Assembly (NCBI RefSeq): GCF_900101015.1
Contig: NZ_FNFZ01000025.1
Span: forward strand, 1-63,989
DNA length: 63,989 bases
From: Sarcina sp. DSM 11001
GTDB lineage: Bacteria > Bacillota > Clostridia > Lachnospirales > Lachnospiraceae
Direction of reading: 5' to 3'
The notes below the pieces were generated by a model. It made no database searches. It worked only from the letters and a program-made list of their open reading frames with translations, and had not been told where the DNA came from. Position numbers and translations under genes: made by a program. Positions 32,368-41,140 of the stretch are shown in pieces (position 1 is the first letter of the stretch; each line of letters begins with the position of its first letter).

Positions 32368-35145
32368 ATGGAGCTTTCTTATCATAAGCTTCTTTTAAGC
32401 ACAATGCATATGGTCACCTGCGCAAAAGGGGATCCGGACAGGATCACTGATGAGACTCTTCTGCAGGCTCTGACTGTGAATGAAAACCTGCACGCGCTGG
32501 GCTTCACCCTGCGTCCGCAGGATATCGGGATGCTCGCCGCGAGCAGCTCCATGGAAGGGTTTTACCAGCAGGTTAAGGAGCTCGTCCCCGAAGTGAAGGC
32601 GGAGCCCATGTACCCGGATTTTCCCATCCAGGTGATGGAAATTGATGAGGCGCAGTTCAGACTCCACCAGATGATGCACTATTTTTCCACCTACGGGCTG
32701 GAATGGCTGACCGGACAGAAAGTCAGCAAAGGCTGGCTCCCTAATGTGACTTCCACTCCCAAAACGGAAAGAGACGACCGGCTCCTGGAGGACACGGTCC
32801 TGGAACTTGTATGGGAGGAGGACAGCCGTGGGCTGTGCCTCAGACGCATCCTCGGAAGGCGCGAACGACTGACGATCCCGGAGAAGGAACTTGTACTGAT
32901 GTCCCTTCCGCACGTTTCGGAGGAGACCTTCGACGGTATGAAGATCCTTTTCAAGGAGAATCTGGAGCTTTTATTTCCTGATATTGTCGCGAAAACGCCC
33001 GGGAAAGAGGCGGTCCGGATCCTCGGCCACCTCTGCCAGCACACGGGTGACGTGCTCAACAACGCCGCCATCCTGCTCAAAAAGAACAGGTACCATCTGC
33101 GCACCGCCCAGAAGCGCATGCTGGTACACCTCCTTGAGAGCTATCCCGCATCGGATCTTCGGGGGAACCTGATCCTGTCCAATACAAAGAGGGAACGGAA
33201 TCTGCTGATCCTCCGGCACCTCGACTACAACATCTATTCCCGGAGCGCTGCCCATAAAAAGGCGGTTGCCGACCTGCGGGCGGGATCTCTACACTCCTGG
33301 GAGGGAACGGCAAAGCGGATGCTCACAGGGCATGAGGAAGGCGCGCTGGCCTTTACCGCAAAGCGTCCCGGAGTCGTGCTCCGTATGCTGCAGTGGATCC
33401 TCTCCCTCGGCTACGACGAGGAGGAAATCGCCGGCCTTCTCTGCGCGCAGGCGGAAAAACTCAGCACCCAGATGCTGGTAAAGCTCCTGCATACTGTCCG
33501 TGTCGAAACGGAAGAAGGAATCCGTAAGGAAGAGGAAAAAGCCTTCCGCGAGATTGAAGTTCGCTTCCTCCAGAAAAAAAGGCCGTACATCAACTTACAT
33601 AGCAAGCTCGAAAACGAAGTCAGATGGGAGAGATGGCGCCATCAATCTGCCATGAGTAGGTGCAGGAACCAACTGTCTGCGAACCTCCACGCGTGGTCCG
33701 AACCCGTGCTCTCGCTGAAGTGCCGGAAGGAAATCTCAAAAATCATGGAGAAACTGGAGCAGCAGGCCGGCATTCTTTTGCAGGGTCAGAAAAACAGGGC
33801 GCTGGCGCTCGAAAAGAGCATCCGGAAAATACAGCAGCGAATCCTGTTTCTGGAAGGCACCGTCCGCTCCAATAAGGACGGCAGAGAGGGAACCGGCAGG
33901 TGCGCGGAAAACGCGCAGCGCCTGATTTCCTCTCTGGAATCGGACAAGAGGCGGATGGAGGAAAAACTGTCTGCTGTCCAGGCTGAAATCGACGGACACA
34001 TGCAAATGGCACTCTCCGAAAACAACGTAGAGGAGATTAAAGCGGATATCATAAAAAAATATGATCTGCTCCGGGAGAGGGCAGGTGCTGAGACCCTCGC
34101 CCTGAGCGAAGCCAGTGCCCGAAAGATGGAGGAACTGGAGGCTGCCCACAGGGAAAGGCTGGCACGGATCGAGGAAAAGTACGCTCTTCTCCGGGCTTCG
34201 GCACCCTCCGCCCTTATAGCCATTGAGGAGGAAGAAGTCGCCGAGAAGGTAAAGGCCGCCGCCCGGTTTGAAAGGCGCGTCCGCGCCCTGCACTCCATTC
34301 CCGCGAGGAAACGGATCCTCGAACGGGTCCTCCAGGCACACCTGGAGACCGTCACGACGCCGCTTAAAGGCAGGAAGGTGTGGCTGGATCCCGGTCCCTT
34401 CGACCTCGCCCATTCCCTGATGCAGACCACGGACAAATCGCAGGACGGCACATACGTCCGCAGCGGTTTCGCCTGGCGGATCCCTGAAAAAGCAAGGCGA
34501 GTACGGTTTTTTGTCTACTGGAATGACGAAAGCCGTGTGGATATTGACCTGCACGCCAGCGCAGCGGATTACCCCGTGGGAAAACCGAATCTGCTTTCCT
34601 GGTTCCACGTGGGCTGGAACGCCGGCTTCCGCGAGAGAGGAGTCTGCCATTCCGGCGACATCACCCACAGCGACGCCGCGGAGTACATCGATATCGACCT
34701 CAGTCAAAACCTGCGCTATGTCACCCTGAATGTGGACCTGTTCGACGGACATAATGGATTCCGCGACATCGACGAATGCTTTGTCGGCCTCATGGCTGTC
34801 AAAAAGTACAAAGAGAACGTCCGGCTCTATGACCCTGCGAACTGCTTTTTCACCCACGACCTCATGCAGGATACCCGGTTTTTGAACTACGGCTATATCG
34901 ACGTCCTGAACCGCTATGTCCGTTTCGTGGGAAAGCCCTTTACCAGGGACTTCGCTTCCCATCTGGACAGGGACCACGACGCCAGCTTCTACGTGCAGGA
35001 GTATCTCGACATCCTGTTCAAAGCCCAGGGCGCTGTCCCGGTACAGACGCAGGAAGAGGCCGACCTGGTCCTCACCGTGGGGAAATCCACGATCCCGGGC
35101 GCCATCAGCCTCATCGACAACAATTTCTTCCTGGATGCACAGTAG
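32368..35145 (+). CDS. Large protein with coiled coil and TerD/SCO0854-like C-terminal domain
   Basis: A 925-aa cytoplasmic protein. Residues about 1-400 are helical and repetitive-looking. About 440-660 is a charged coiled coil. About 670-830 is a beta-rich domain (VRFFVYWNDESRVDIDLHAS, CHSGDITHSDAAEYIDIDLS) whose RVDIDL / HSGD / EYIDIDL pattern resembles the TerD-related domain of the MXAN_6230/SCO0854 family linked to stress responses. The expected RING-like Cys cluster is not seen. The last 90 residues are unassigned. No good ribosome site precedes ATG 32368. It is divergent from a WYL regulator and lies behind a hairpin with a T-run, so expression may be tightly controlled. Function unknown. 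Confidence 0.6.
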   Translation: MELSYHKLLLSTMHMVTCAKGDPDRITDETLLQALTVNENLHALGFTLRPQDIGMLAASSSMEGFYQQVKELVPEVKAEPMYPDFPIQVMEIDEAQFRLHQMMHYFSTYGLEWLTGQKVSKGWLPNVTSTPKTERDDRLLEDTVLELVWEEDSRGLCLRRILGRRERLTIPEKELVLMSLPHVSEETFDGMKILFKENLELLFPDIVAKTPGKEAVRILGHLCQHTGDVLNNAAILLKKNRYHLRTAQKRMLVHLLESYPASDLRGNLILSNTKRERNLLILRHLDYNIYSRSAAHKKAVADLRAGSLHSWEGTAKRMLTGHEEGALAFTAKRPGVVLRMLQWILSLGYDEEEIAGLLCAQAEKLSTQMLVKLLHTVRVETEEGIRKEEEKAFREIEVRFLQKKRPYINLHSKLENEVRWERWRHQSAMSRCRNQLSANLHAWSEPVLSLKCRKEISKIMEKLEQQAGILLQGQKNRALALEKSIRKIQQRILFLEGTVRSNKDGREGTGRCAENAQRLISSLESDKRRMEEKLSAVQAEIDGHMQMALSENNVEEIKADIIKKYDLLRERAGAETLALSEASARKMEELEAAHRERLARIEEKYALLRASAPSALIAIEEEEVAEKVKAAARFERRVRALHSIPARKRILERVLQAHLETVTTPLKGRKVWLDPGPFDLAHSLMQTTDKSQDGTYVRSGFAWRIPEKARRVRFFVYWNDESRVDIDLHASAADYPVGKPNLLSWFHVGWNAGFRERGVCHSGDITHSDAAEYIDIDLSQNLRYVTLNVDLFDGHNGFRDIDECFVGLMAVKKYKENVRLYDPANCFFTHDLMQDTRFLNYGYIDVLNRYVRFVGKPFTRDFASHLDRDHDASFYVQEYLDILFKAQGAVPVQTQEEADLVLTVGKSTIPGAISLIDNNFFLDAQ

Positions 35146-35169
35146 GGTTACCCGGCATACCTGACAGTT

Positions 35170-35760
35170 TCAGGTGATGGTAAAGGGGTGGGTCAGGTGA
35201 TTCTGTTTCTGGGTACTGTTTGTTTTTCTCTTTCGCTGTTCAGAAGTATTTCCGGCAGGAGTTTCGTGAGGAATATCGATGCGCTCGACAACCATTTTTC
35301 TCCCGGATCCGGTTATGTAGAAATCATCAGATCCGCCCGGTTCATCCGGTTCAAACAGCTTCAATACTGCCATCGTGATCTCCTGATTGAATCTGCGGGG
35401 ACCGCAGCTCCCTGGATTAAGATACACAGTATCCCTTTCCCTGGAGCAGGAGTAGCGGTGGCTGTGCCCATAAATGACGAGATCGGCGTTGTGCTCCTTC
35501 GGGATATTTCTTTTAATGTGCGTCATGCAGATCTGGAGACCATACAGTTCAAACTGCCGGACAAGAGGGATTTCCCGCGCCCAGTTCCGGTCGTTATTTC
35601 CACGTACAGCATAAATTGTCCTAATATTCTGCAGACGGTCATAAATCTCCGGTGTGGAAATGTCACCGGCGTGCAGAATGACTTCACACCCCTCAAGAAT
35701 AGAGAGAACCTCCGGGCGGAGAAGGTTGTGGGTATCTGAGATTATGGCTATTTTGTGCAT
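35170..35760 (-). CDS. YfcE/MJ0936-type phosphodiesterase
   Basis: A 196-aa metallophosphoesterase with ligands D9 and H11 (ISDTHN), GD in LHAGDIS, GNND (about 55), H in MTHIK and GHSH. The NPGSCGPRR motif is typical of YfcE-like phosphodiesterases. The last 45 residues, after the usual end, are a polar Lys/Gln/Thr-rich extension. It is convergent with the 925-aa gene, only 24 bp from it. Confidence 0.87.
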   Translation of the reverse strand: MHKIAIISDTHNLLRPEVLSILEGCEVILHAGDISTPEIYDRLQNIRTIYAVRGNNDRNWAREIPLVRQFELYGLQICMTHIKRNIPKEHNADLVIYGHSHRYSCSRERDTVYLNPGSCGPRRFNQEITMAVLKLFEPDEPGGSDDFYITGSGRKMVVERIDIPHETPAGNTSEQRKRKTNSTQKQNHLTHPFTIT

Positions 35761-35833
35761 GGCTATAGTGCCTTATCCCTCCAATAACATAGGATGTTAC
35801 AATCTTTTACAGTATGCTCTTTTGTCAGGCTTT

Positions 35834-37720
35834 TTATTGTATTCCGGGATTGTATGCCCTCAGTCTTTGTTTCATATATTCCTTCATTCCCGGGTCTGTA
35901 CAATAGACATAACAGCCTTTCATTCCGCGGGTCATCAGGGTTCTATATGTGTTTTTTATAATCTCGTCAGCTCTTCTCTCTGCCTCTTCAGAGTTCTGTT
36001 TATAAAGCTTTTTGATACCTTTCAAAGACTGGTCAGTTTTGGCACGTTTAGTAAAGTCTGTAACTATATGACCATTTTCAAAACGCAGATCGTCCCCTAT
36101 GATCACTCCAACATAGTCAAATTCAAGTCCTTGTGTGGTATGGATGCAACCCGCCTCGTTGACTGAGTTTTTTCCAATAGCAAATGCCTCACCGGAATCC
36201 AGATTCCAGCTGATTCCAAAATCACCAATCGTAATATCATGAAATCCAGTATCTTTTCGATGCTCTTTCGGCCAGTTCCAGCAATACCCTGCCAGGATTC
36301 TGGCCCGGTTTGCTAATCTGTTTTTCTCGATTATTCTCGTGCGTACTTCCTCCGGTGAGTCAAAGATCTGAAAATCAAAATCCAGGCCTTCCAATGTATA
36401 ATTGGCTGTATTTCGTATTTCAAGAACATCATCCACCCATGCAAGATATCCATTTGAGCCATTACAGCGGAACTGGGAAACCAGTTCCATTTCATAGATC
36501 TCCGAGCCCTCTTCGTCTGCCCATTTTTTGATTTCCTCTACAGATCCGATATCGTCCATGGTGACACGTTGACTCTCATCGATAAAAAATACAGAACAGC
36601 CCGCCGCGTGGATCACCTCTTTAATCTGGTTCTCTCCCATGTTATGAAACATACCGGATTTTTCATTCAACCGATGCGCTTCATCAACCAGCAGAGTGTG
36701 GACCATGTTTTTACCGGCTTCCGTATATGTACCGGAGCCTTTAAACATATTATCAACACTGCTCTTTTTTACTTTTCCTTTCAGCTTTACCTTATAAACA
36801 TCTCTGGGGGCGCTGTTTTTCGAAACATATTGTACAAACTGACCGCGTTGTGTGAGTTCCGCTAATAGTTGAACAGCAATAACACTCTTTCCTGTTCCGG
36901 GACCTCCTGTACAGATGACAGTTCTCTTTTTATGGTCTTTCCAGCACTTTTCAGAAAGCTTAATGATTTCTTCATAGACCACACGCTGTTCATCAATCAT
37001 GATGAATTCTTTATTGCCTTTTATCATTGAAGCAACCGCGTTCTGCAGACTTTTAGAAGGGCGGATTTTTCCATGATCAATGCGATACAGCACTTCTTTA
37101 TTATCGCCTTTTCTCACACATCTCTTTATAAAAGCCCTCAGTCCAGGAATCTGTCCATTTGTAAAAGCCGGTGCCTGACTCGTATAGGCATCATATTGGC
37201 TATCATCAAGAGGGTCATTGTCCTTCCGATAATAATTATGAAGATATGCACAGGGTTCAAGCCTGACATTGTCATCCTGGACAGCGGTATTATAATCAGA
37301 AATCAGCTGAGCATAGGACCAGGCCTGATAAGATGGGTGTACTACCTTTCTTAGTGCATTACCTGTGTACGTTTCCACAAGTGAATCACTTTTGTCGACC
37401 TTTTCAAGCTTACTCCACTGCTTCAGTTCTATAATCACCATTCCGGGATTTCCGTTTTCATCATATCCCGAAATCATAAAGTCCACTCTCTTTGCAGTCT
37501 GAGGAATATTGAATTCGATAGCTATTCCTGCATCAAAAGGAATCTCCGGGTCATTCATAGCCTTGTACATATATTCCATGGAATTGACCCATGACTTGAA
37601 TTCATTCTCCGGTGTATGCCTTCCCATTTTCCGCAGAATGTTGTCCCGGATTTCGTCCGCAATCGTGTCATTTTCTACGCTATAGATAAAATCACTTTTT
37701 ATACCATCATAAACAATCAT
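35834..37720 (-). CDS. DUF2075 nuclease-helicase (PD-(D/E)XK-like plus SF1 ATPase)
   Basis: A 628-aa protein. Residues about 60-105 fit a PD-(D/E)XK nuclease core: Asp80 in KRVDFMI and Glu98/Lys100 in VIIELKQWS. The SF1 helicase/ATPase part has Walker A GGPGTGKS (272-279), Walker B LLVDEAH, QFRCNGSNGYLAWVD, and a late HTTQGLEFDYVGVIIG motif typical of DUF2075 (Schlafen-related) proteins. It probably acts on DNA or RNA, and many relatives sit in defence islands. GAGG eight bases before the ATG fixes the start. It ends a leftward group behind an XRE gene and an unknown gene (21-bp gap). Confidence 0.82.
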   Translation of the reverse strand: MIVYDGIKSDFIYSVENDTIADEIRDNILRKMGRHTPENEFKSWVNSMEYMYKAMNDPEIPFDAGIAIEFNIPQTAKRVDFMISGYDENGNPGMVIIELKQWSKLEKVDKSDSLVETYTGNALRKVVHPSYQAWSYAQLISDYNTAVQDDNVRLEPCAYLHNYYRKDNDPLDDSQYDAYTSQAPAFTNGQIPGLRAFIKRCVRKGDNKEVLYRIDHGKIRPSKSLQNAVASMIKGNKEFIMIDEQRVVYEEIIKLSEKCWKDHKKRTVICTGGPGTGKSVIAVQLLAELTQRGQFVQYVSKNSAPRDVYKVKLKGKVKKSSVDNMFKGSGTYTEAGKNMVHTLLVDEAHRLNEKSGMFHNMGENQIKEVIHAAGCSVFFIDESQRVTMDDIGSVEEIKKWADEEGSEIYEMELVSQFRCNGSNGYLAWVDDVLEIRNTANYTLEGLDFDFQIFDSPEEVRTRIIEKNRLANRARILAGYCWNWPKEHRKDTGFHDITIGDFGISWNLDSGEAFAIGKNSVNEAGCIHTTQGLEFDYVGVIIGDDLRFENGHIVTDFTKRAKTDQSLKGIKKLYKQNSEEAERRADEIIKNTYRTLMTRGMKGCYVYCTDPGMKEYMKQRLRAYNPGIQ

Positions 37721-37741
37721 CTTCAGATCCTCGTCTGCAAA

Positions 37742-38155
37742 CTATTTTCCACAAATATAAACAGCCTTTTCCCATGCATTTTTCAGAGAAGTCTCATGCA
37801 GGGGCGAAAAATGAGTATATAGCCATTCAGGGGAGACCATTTTCATCATTTTCCTGAAGGAAAGCCCTTTTTCATAGTGGGTATACACATACAACTCTGC
37901 CAGCCAGTGCAGGATAATCTGATCCGCCTCTTTCTGTGTGATTTCCAGATTATTTTCCCGGAGAATATCATTGTACACATTGATCGGCTGTTTCAGGACA
38001 TGGTATTCAGAGCCTGCATCTGCTCGAATGCGGCTATCGGTTCTGCTGTAGGCCTCAATTAAATCGAGGGCATTGTATGGTGAATCCGCAAACAAGTCAA
38101 ACAATTGGATCACATGTCTGCGATCCACTTCCCTGATCAATTCATCTTCTCTCAT
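37742..38155 (-). CDS. Protein of unknown function in the XRE/helicase island
   Basis: A 137-aa soluble protein, largely helical. No recognised motif. It begins near the end of an Spx-like remnant and ends 21 bp before the DUF2075 gene, so it is probably co-transcribed with that gene. Paired with a small XRE protein it could be one half of a toxin-antitoxin or defence set, but nothing in the sequence proves this. The ribosome site is weak (AAAGGCTTGAG). Confidence 0.55.
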   Translation of the reverse strand: MREDELIREVDRRHVIQLFDLFADSPYNALDLIEAYSRTDSRIRADAGSEYHVLKQPINVYNDILRENNLEITQKEADQIILHWLAELYVYTHYEKGLSFRKMMKMVSPEWLYTHFSPLHETSLKNAWEKAVYICGK

Positions 38156-38171
38156 GGTATCTCAAGCCTTT

Positions 38172-38276
38172 TTATTTGAGGGCAACAGACTGAAGCTTAA
38201 TCCTTCTTTCCCTGAAATACCTCTCTGCCTTGCGGGTATCCACGGTTTTCTTTGTGCTGAAGATCTGCATATTCAT
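38172..38276 (-). pseudogene. Truncated ArsC/Spx-family gene (34 codons)
   Basis: The frame reads QIFSTKKTVDTRKAERYFRE then RRIKLQSVALK and stops. This is the N-terminal strand-helix-strand of the ArsC/Spx family (typical QIFGTKKCxDTRKAERFFKERRIKFQ). The family Cys after KK is Thr, and the remaining ~80 residues are absent. The start (ATG 38276) still has GGAG nine bases upstream, so a short peptide could be made. Probably a relic left when the XRE/helicase island was rearranged. Confidence 0.7.
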
Positions 38277-38342
38277 TTTGTACTGCTCCAGGGAATACAG
38301 GTTTTTTCCTTGTCTGAAAACAGCTGCTTTCCAGCTGTGAGC

Positions 38343-38540
38343 CTACTCAATCTCAATAATATCTCTCGGCTGACATTTCAGATACTCACAGATCCGGTCA
38401 ATGATTTTATCATTAACCATCCTGCCTTTTCCCATCTTCGATACAGTAACCGGGCTAAGGCCGACGTCATCGACCAGGTTCTGTTTCCGTAATCCGTTCT
38501 CTTGTAACATTTTCCATAAGCCACTATAAGAGACTGTCAT
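38343..38540 (-). CDS. Small XRE/Cro-type DNA-binding protein
   Basis: A 65-aa stand-alone helix-turn-helix protein (MLQENGLRKQNLVDDVGLSP, VTVSKMGKGR, IIDRICEYLKCQPRDIIEI), the length and layout of YozG-like repressors. AAGGAG precedes the ATG. It is the first gene of the leftward island and probably controls its promoter. The helix-2 region is slightly unusual (SKMGKGRMVN). Confidence 0.87.
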   Translation of the reverse strand: MTVSYSGLWKMLQENGLRKQNLVDDVGLSPVTVSKMGKGRMVNDKIIDRICEYLKCQPRDIIEIE

Positions 38541-38960
38541 ACTTTTAACTCCTTCTAAAAAACTATTTTTTGCTGAGCAAGTGCAACAATAAACACTTTT
38601 AACCAGTAAAGTATATCACTTATTTGCCAAATGCTCTACGATTAAATGTAGCTTATTTATTGAACTTTATTGAGGCTTTATTGAAGGATTTGTTAAAACT
38701 TATATTGAAAAAAGCCCATTGCCCGAAAGTAATGAGCGCAGTGGTTTCCCTTGCTTTCGGACGCATTCAGGACCATCCTGGTCACGCCATTTTTTAAAGA
38801 TAATTGATCGTTCAGGCAGGCTGAAATCTTGATTTTTTCAGGTGTAACCTCCACGGGATAATATTCGACTTTTTATACAAAGAATAGTAAAATTACATTA
38901 ATCAAAAAGAGTTCCTGCATCTCCCCGGGCGGGCGGGATCTGAAGGCTTACAAGTGTTAG

Positions 38961-39002
38961 TTTTTATTCTTCTATTTTTATTCTTCTATTTTTATTCTTC
39001 TA
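38961..39002 (+). repeat. Three perfect 14-bp tandem repeats at a ribosome binding site
   Basis: Three identical copies of TTTTTATTCTTCTA run straight into AAGGAGG (39004-39010) of the next gene. The 476-bp spacer 38541-39016 also holds an imperfect hairpin (CCGAAAGTAA ... TTGCTTTCGG, about 38724-38760) and repeated TTTATTGAA words; nothing else is recognised in it. Confidence 0.9.
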
Positions 39003-39016
39003 TAAGGAGGCAGACG

Positions 39017-40159
39017 ATGAAAAAGAGGGTGGCCGTTTGTATCTGCTGTATTGCCATGCTGTGTACTCTTTTCAGGATACAGAGTCCGGTGATGGCACAG
39101 GATGTATCCGCAGAGGGAAATACGCAGCGGGAAACCGGGTCTGAGGAAAGCGCCGAGACCGTGTCAACAGACAGGGTTTTATCAAATGGTCTTTTTTCAG
39201 TGACCATGCCGGAGGATGTCGAGGGGCTGTACGAAGGTATTATTGAAGAAAATAAGATCGTGATCTGTGACAAGAAGTCCCGTGAGGAGAAAGCCGGCGG
39301 GCAGGTATTTGAGATTTCTGCAGAAAAGACCCCCATGGAATACACCAGAAATCCTTCATTGAAAAAGTATGGTGAGCTGACGTCCGGAGACGGAGCTGTC
39401 TATGATATGACACTCAGCCGGCCCACAGATGTGCGGTACACACCTGTGAATGGCGGCAAGCCGGAGTCCTATTCCAGGCTTCAGGAGAAAGCTCAGCAGG
39501 TCATGGATTCCATAGCCAGTGCGGACGGTGGTTCCTATTCCGCGGGTGCGGGAATGAAGGGGGAAGACCTCTATCAGGATGTGTTGAAAAAGTATGTGAC
39601 GGCAGTCACTGAGAGATGGAATGCCGCCCGGCTTGAAGAAGAAGAAATGAGCCCGGCCTACGAGCTGATCGGAAAAATCTATGGCGAAGCTGCTCTTGAC
39701 CATATTTACTACGCATATACTGACCTCACGGGTGAAGGCGTGGAGGAGCTCCTGATCGGTGAGATCCGCGGCGAGGACCGGAAACTGGCAGCTTACGATA
39801 TTTATACAATCGACGATCACAAGCCCTTCCATTCCCTTAGCGGTTGGAATGAGAACTGGTATTATGCCGGAGAGCTCTATTTGATCAATGTGTATAAAGG
39901 CGTAAATGATGAAGAATACTGGTCCGTTCAGGATGAGGATTACACTATAACAAATAGTAAGGCGAAAGGTTTCTCAAATGGTTTTGATACATTCGTGATC
40001 GACCGCAGTAAGAATGAGGACCAGCCCTGGTTTATCTCCGGCTACAATGGGTCCTGGCAGAATGTCACTCAGGAAGAATATGAGGAAAAATTCAACAGAA
40101 GTGTAAAGCTGAAAGAGCTTGAATCCAGGCCTTTGTCGGAACTGTCAGCAGGACAATAA
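39017..40159 (+). CDS. Secreted protein of unknown function
   Basis: A 380-aa protein with a Sec signal peptide (KKRVAVCICCIAMLCTLFRI, cleavage after PVMAQ near residue 29). A first domain (about 55-150) starts LFSVTMPEDVEGLYEG, as in secreted clostridial proteins that open with a beta-sandwich of unknown role. A second part (about 195-370) includes YTDLTGEGVEELLIGEI, a D-x-T/D-x-D-G-like loop that may bind calcium. AAGGAGG and ATG 39017 define the start, 63 bp inside the longer open frame. Confidence 0.7.
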   Translation: MKKRVAVCICCIAMLCTLFRIQSPVMAQDVSAEGNTQRETGSEESAETVSTDRVLSNGLFSVTMPEDVEGLYEGIIEENKIVICDKKSREEKAGGQVFEISAEKTPMEYTRNPSLKKYGELTSGDGAVYDMTLSRPTDVRYTPVNGGKPESYSRLQEKAQQVMDSIASADGGSYSAGAGMKGEDLYQDVLKKYVTAVTERWNAARLEEEEMSPAYELIGKIYGEAALDHIYYAYTDLTGEGVEELLIGEIRGEDRKLAAYDIYTIDDHKPFHSLSGWNENWYYAGELYLINVYKGVNDEEYWSVQDEDYTITNSKAKGFSNGFDTFVIDRSKNEDQPWFISGYNGSWQNVTQEEYEEKFNRSVKLKELESRPLSELSAGQ

Positions 40160-40191
40160 AAAAGGCCAATACAATAAGGCCAATAAAAAAA

Positions 40192-40269
40192 AGGGAGCTG
40201 CGCTCCCTGGAATTTTTCTATGCTCCTGTCCTTTATGATCCGGCCGGATCAGTAGTCCGGCCGGATCAT
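40192..40269. terminator. Terminator pair between convergent genes
   Basis: The first hairpin (7-bp stem 40192-40198 / 40202-40208) is followed by AATTTTTCT on the plus strand. A second, 14-bp perfect palindromic stem (40235-40248 / 40256-40269) follows and serves either direction. They separate the rightward secreted-protein gene from the leftward lipoprotein gene. Confidence 0.75.
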
Positions 40270-40317
40270 GTTACCTTCACTTTTCGAACTGCCTTCAGGA
40301 GTAATCTGTTTTCTGCC

Positions 40318-40950
40318 CTAATCCAGCAGCGATTTATCGATGATCTGGAAGTTTGCCCTGTGGATATAAAGTGCCTTTCCATCAATCATCAATTTTGTAA
40401 ATCTCGGCAGGTCCTCCTCGATCTCCCAATATACTTTTTTTCCTGAAAATGCATAGATCGGGGCTCCCATCTGCGATTTGATGACTACTACCATCGGTTT
40501 ACCGAATTTATTTTTGATACTGTTTATCTTTCCGCTGATCAGGGTCGAATCCATGATCCCGGAGGATGTACTTTCTATTTTGTCCAGGTAAAATTCATGG
40601 TCCGGAGTGAGCCGCGTATCGTAGAAAACACAGGTATCGCCGCAGGAGATCAGCTGCCTGCCGTCAATCGTGATCGTGATCACAGAGCTTAAGGTCTTGG
40701 TCGAATACCATTCATCCGTATTGGAGGCATAGGTCTTTTCCTCGACAATGTTGTTATCAATGTCGATCCTTTTTCCATGGGTTCTCATGGTACGGATCCC
40801 GGTATTGTCAAACGTGTCGATATAGTACTCATTTCCGATGATACTTCCATGGAGATCATGTATCCCGCTTCCCGTCTTTGCACAGCCGGCCAGGGCTGTC
40901 ATCAAAAGCAGCAATACCGCAATTGTAAGAGCTTTTTTCAGCTTCCTCAT
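40318..40950 (-). CDS. Lipoprotein, DUF5052-like
   Basis: A 210-aa lipoprotein with a lipobox (LAGC, Cys at about 23). The mature part has the pattern GNEYYIDTFDNTGIRTMRTHGK, then strands around IDGRQLISCGDTCVFYD, resembling small clostridial lipoproteins grouped as DUF5052. No catalytic residues are recognisable. It sits on the outer face of the membrane. Confidence 0.65.
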   Translation of the reverse strand: MRKLKKALTIAVLLLLMTALAGCAKTGSGIHDLHGSIIGNEYYIDTFDNTGIRTMRTHGKRIDIDNNIVEEKTYASNTDEWYSTKTLSSVITITIDGRQLISCGDTCVFYDTRLTPDHEFYLDKIESTSSGIMDSTLISGKINSIKNKFGKPMVVVIKSQMGAPIYAFSGKKVYWEIEEDLPRFTKLMIDGKALYIHRANFQIIDKSLLD

Positions 40951-41063
40951 AGTCCGCTCCTTCGTTTCATTGGTTTTAAGCAGTCCTGTGACTTGCTTCA
41001 GTCAGAGATTTCTTTATCAGATATTTGTCTGCTGTTTCTGCATCGGTTTTTCTGTTTTTCCGC

Positions 41064-41105
41064 CTGTATTTCTTTGTCTGTATTTCTTTGTCTGTTTTTC
41101 TTTGT
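41064..41105. repeat. Three 14-bp tandem repeats upstream of the lipoprotein gene
   Basis: Three copies of CTGTATTTCTTTGT (the third with one change) are followed by a decayed fourth. They lie between two leftward genes, about 115 bp upstream of the lipoprotein ATG. Confidence 0.8.
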
Positions 41106-41140
41106 CTTTTTTTCTGCGCATGTTATCGGCTGTCAAAATG

